9,559 bases of DNA from JBBDXA01 sp040902585 (GTDB taxonomy: Bacteria > Planctomycetota > Phycisphaerae > Phycisphaerales > Phycisphaeraceae): contig JBBDXA010000007.1 in assembly GCA_040902585.1 (NCBI GenBank), forward strand, positions 1 to 9,559, in the 5' to 3' direction. The first letter of the stretch is position 1; every line of letters starts with the position of its first letter. Of this stretch, positions 7,343-9,559 are shown one piece after another. The position numbers and the translations under genes are program-made. The notes under the pieces were generated by a model. The model saw only the letters and a program-made list of their open reading frames with translations. It was not told where the DNA came from and did no database searches.

Positions 7343-9448
7343 TTATCGCTCCCCGAGCATCGCCATCGCCTCGCGGGCCTTGCGACCCGCATCGCCATCG
7401 GCGCGGGAGGCTTCGCGAATTGAAGCGACCGCCTCTTCCCGTTTTTGAAGGTGGAGCAACGACAGCCCGCGGGCGTATTGGGCGGCGTGATGAGCGCTAT
7501 CCAATCGCAAGGCTTCATTGAAGCGCTTCACCGCGTCTTCGTGCCGGCCCTGTTTTTGCAGCACATATCCCACGGCATAAAACGACGCCGCCTGCCGATC
7601 GACGTTGCTGTTGGGATAAAACAGCGTCGCCCCTTCAAAGGCGTCGCGCACGGTCATCAAGTCCACATTCGGCTCGCGCAGCATCGCATCGCCCAGGGCA
7701 TACCACGCGTCGCCATCCTTGCTGTGAAAACTCTCGTGGGCGGTCAGCTCCTTGAGCAGCTTCACCGCATCCGCCCAGCGCTTCTCCGCCATCGCCGACC
7801 ACGCCAGCGCCACCCGAGGCCAACCCTTCACGCCGCGCTTCGATACAAACTTCGCCACTTCTTGTGCGGGCATTGTGAAGTTGAAAACCGTCTTACCTGT
7901 TTCGTTGCGGAAATCATCGAGCGGATCAACAGGCTTGGGCCCAGGCTCCGCGGGATCGGCGGGATCGGCAGGATCAGCCGGCTCATCGTCGTCATCAGGC
8001 TTTGGTCGAGGCGGCACCACCGGCGCTGTCGGTGACTTGCGCAGGATGTATGTCGTCACGCCTTCCACTTCACCATCCGAATCGACCAGCGGACCACCGC
8101 TGGAGCCGGGATTGGTGTGGGCGCTGGACTGAATCACGCGGACCGAACTCTCCTTGTAATAGTCCGTGAACCCGCTGACTTTTCCTTCCGCCACCGTGTT
8201 GGGACTGGCGGCATCCATCGGCGTACCGATCGAGAACACCGACCCGCCCACCTCCTTGGGCGGCAGCGCCAGCAGGTTCAGCACCGGAGGACATTCCTGC
8301 GCGCCCTTAAAAGTCACCTTCAAAAGTCCAAGGTCGCGATCCTTCTCCAGGTCCACCACCGTCGCTGCCAGCGTCGAGTCATCCAAGAGCTGCACCTGGA
8401 TGAACGGCCGGGCAACGATGGTGAAAATCTTCTCGCCCTGTTTCACCTGCGCGGTCCACTCGTCAGCCGGTTCGTCATATTTCAGCGGCACGCCGAAAGA
8501 CTGACCGATGAGCGTGTACTTGGCCGGGTCGATGTAGACCACGTGATGATTGGTGACGACCAGGCCGTCGTTGTGAACGAAGAAGCCCGAGCCCTGGCCC
8601 ATGGGAATCCTGCGGAACTCCAGGCCCGTCTCGCGCACGGTCAGGGCGATGGCGACGAGGACGCGCACCACGCCTTCGCGGGCCCGGTTGACGCGCTGCT
8701 GCTGCGAGTCGCGCGTGGGACCGGCGAAAGCGATCGGGGCTGAGGGTTCCGGCAGGTCCGAAGGTTTCACCTCGCCCTTGAGCAGGACCAACAGCACGAC
8801 GATCGCCGCGATCAGGCCCGCGCCGCCGAGCGTGAGATAAAACTTCTTGCGCGAGCGCGGCTGGCCTTGCGCGTATCGCGCGGAATGCGATGAAGTTGAT
8901 CCATGTGTCGGCGCTGCCTGCCCGCCGCCTGTCGCCGCAAGGACGAAACAATCCTTGCAAATCATCTGCCCGTCTTCTTCGATCACCTGCCCCATCGGAA
9001 AGAACTGCCCGCAGGCGGCACAGGTGAACATGGGAATCGCTTTGTGCCGCTTCTTGTTCGCGGCTGCGTCGTTGTGTGAATCATCGCCCTCGCCCCCGCC
9101 CTCGGGTTCGGGCTCGGTCACGACTTCGTCATTCTCCGCGCTCTCGTTGGCCGCGCCCTCGTCGTCGAAGGCAATGGGAATGTCCTCTTCCTGCTGGCGC
9201 TGATCGTCGCCGGCCTGCATCGCCGCGAGAGCCGCGAGGGCATCCATCGCCTCCTCCGTGACAGGCGCAGGGGTCACAGGCTTGGCGCGCGAAGCTGGCG
9301 GCGCGGGTGCGGGAGACGCTGCGGCTACAGGAGCCGCCGGGATGATCTGCTGCTTGTTGCAATGCGCACAGACCGTGGGCTTGCCGCTGGTGCCATCAGG
9401 CACTTTGATCGGCTTGCCGCATTGACTGCATGGAAATCGAATCGCCAA
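7343..9448 (-). CDS. Membrane-anchored HtrA-like serine protease with two zinc ribbons and a TPR tail
   Basis: A 701-residue multidomain protein. Order: zinc ribbon 1 (Cys7, Cys10, Cys27, Cys30), like the MJ0042 type; a Pro/Ala-rich then acidic linker (about 38-130); zinc ribbon 2 (Cys143, Cys146, Cys164, Cys167); one membrane segment (about 203-223); a trypsin-like protease domain (about 255-470); a Pro/Asp-rich linker with ADPADPADPAEP; and TPR-like helices (about 545-690, e.g. GRHEDAVKRFNEALRLD). The catalytic triad is intact: His302 in VVTNHHVV, Asp372 in DLGLLKV and Ser450 in NPGSSGGPLVD. The PDZ domain usual in DegP/HtrA is absent, and TPRs occupy that place. The ribbons should be cytoplasmic and the protease and TPRs outside, by inference from the single membrane segment. 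It may act in envelope protein quality control or as a signalling protease; substrates unknown. TTG is taken as start because the ribbon begins 6 residues later and a purine-rich site precedes it. Confidence 0.88.
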   Translation of the reverse strand: MAIRFPCSQCGKPIKVPDGTSGKPTVCAHCNKQQIIPAAPVAAASPAPAPPASRAKPVTPAPVTEEAMDALAALAAMQAGDDQRQQEEDIPIAFDDEGAANESAENDEVVTEPEPEGGGEGDDSHNDAAANKKRHKAIPMFTCAACGQFFPMGQVIEEDGQMICKDCFVLAATGGGQAAPTHGSTSSHSARYAQGQPRSRKKFYLTLGGAGLIAAIVVLLVLLKGEVKPSDLPEPSAPIAFAGPTRDSQQQRVNRAREGVVRVLVAIALTVRETGLEFRRIPMGQGSGFFVHNDGLVVTNHHVVYIDPAKYTLIGQSFGVPLKYDEPADEWTAQVKQGEKIFTIVARPFIQVQLLDDSTLAATVVDLEKDRDLGLLKVTFKGAQECPPVLNLLALPPKEVGGSVFSIGTPMDAASPNTVAEGKVSGFTDYYKESSVRVIQSSAHTNPGSSGGPLVDSDGEVEGVTTYILRKSPTAPVVPPRPKPDDDDEPADPADPADPAEPGPKPVDPLDDFRNETGKTVFNFTMPAQEVAKFVSKRGVKGWPRVALAWSAMAEKRWADAVKLLKELTAHESFHSKDGDAWYALGDAMLREPNVDLMTVRDAFEGATLFYPNSNVDRQAASFYAVGYVLQKQGRHEDAVKRFNEALRLDSAHHAAQYARGLSLLHLQKREEAVASIREASRADGDAGRKAREAMAMLGER
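7952..7978. repeat. Three tandem 9-bp units encoding the Pro-Ala-Asp linker
   Basis: GGGATCGGC, GGGATCGGC and AGGATCAGC lie head to tail (plus-strand reading) and encode the ADPADPADP part of the linker between the protease and TPR domains. The unit is a multiple of three, so copy-number change would alter linker length without a frameshift. Confidence 0.75.
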
Positions 9449-9455
9449 AGGTCGG

Positions 9456-9466
9456 CCCCTTTCCTC
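9456..9466 (-). promoter_or_regulatory. Purine-rich ribosome binding site for the TTG-started protease gene
   Basis: Minus-strand GAGGAAAGGGG lies before TTG 9448-9446; the AGGGG part is 7 nt away. No closer in-frame ATG precedes the first zinc ribbon, which supports the rare TTG start. Confidence 0.55.
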
Positions 9467-9470
9467 GATG

Positions 9471-9476
9471 ATTGTA
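9471..9476 (-). promoter_or_regulatory. Possible -10 element of the protease gene
   Basis: Minus-strand TACAAT (5 of 6 match to TATAAT) would start transcription near 9464, leaving a very short leader that still keeps the AAAGGGG site. A TTCATT 16 nt upstream (9498-9493) is a weak -35; a better TTGACC (9494-9489) is only 12 nt away, too close. Confidence 0.35.
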
Positions 9477-9559
9477 TCGACTTGATCCGGTCAATGAACC
9501 GCGATGCGGGTTATCATGCTTCGACGAGTGGTGCATCAGCTTGAATCGGGTGGGTTGGG

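Noticed and set aside
9540..9559. Possible further copy of the GGTGGG repeat at the window end
   Set aside because: Only about eight bases match before the sequence diverges and the window ends, which is too little to call.

Overview
The window looks like a chromosomal piece of a high-GC planctomycete, most likely of the Phycisphaerae type. The signs are a PEP-CTERM protein with LamG-like domains, two membrane proteins carrying CxxC zinc ribbons of the planctomycete kind, a Tat-exported TIM-barrel sugar isomerase-like protein and a PIN-domain toxin-antitoxin pair. The lineage is inferred from gene content only. I see no RNA gene, CRISPR array, insertion sequence, phage gene or origin, and no gene-free stretch longer than 300 bases.

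Layout. (1) 1-623, plus strand: the C-terminal part of a SAM-dependent methyltransferase, cut by the window edge and probably the back half of an ArsR-methyltransferase fusion. (2) 624-772: spacer with a 28-bp imperfect inverted-repeat pair that looks like a dispersed element. (3) 773-2272: ahcY, S-adenosylhomocysteine hydrolase, closed by a strong terminator at 2301-2330. (4) 2368-3020: a two-gene toxin-antitoxin operon (AF2212-like antitoxin and PIN toxin) overlapping by GTGA. (5) 3068-4543: a membrane protein with a zinc ribbon between two membrane segments, then HEAT-like repeats and a beta-rich C-terminus. (6) 4665-6206, minus strand: a secreted two-LamG-domain PEP-CTERM protein with its own terminator at 4590-4621. 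(7) 6404-7342, plus strand: a Tat-exported hydroxypyruvate-isomerase-like TIM barrel, divergent from the PEP-CTERM gene. (8) 7343-9448, minus strand: a 701-residue zinc ribbon / membrane anchor / HtrA-like protease / TPR protein, whose stop codon abuts that of gene 7.

How the genes fit together. The methyltransferase and ahcY share the methyl cycle: methyltransferases make S-adenosylhomocysteine and AhcY removes it. The toxin-antitoxin pair is a self-contained module. The other four proteins act at or beyond the cytoplasmic membrane, but nothing shows that they share a pathway. The most notable regulatory observation is that two genes (antitoxin at 2368, isomerase at 6404) have a -10-like hexamer ending exactly 6 nt before the ATG and no clear Shine-Dalgarno, which predicts leaderless mRNAs. 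One of these -10 elements is a perfect palindrome lying between divergent genes.

I did not find a convincing new multi-gene system. The strongest candidates for follow-up are the leaderless and bidirectional promoters, the inverted repeat before ahcY, and the two zinc-ribbon membrane proteins.
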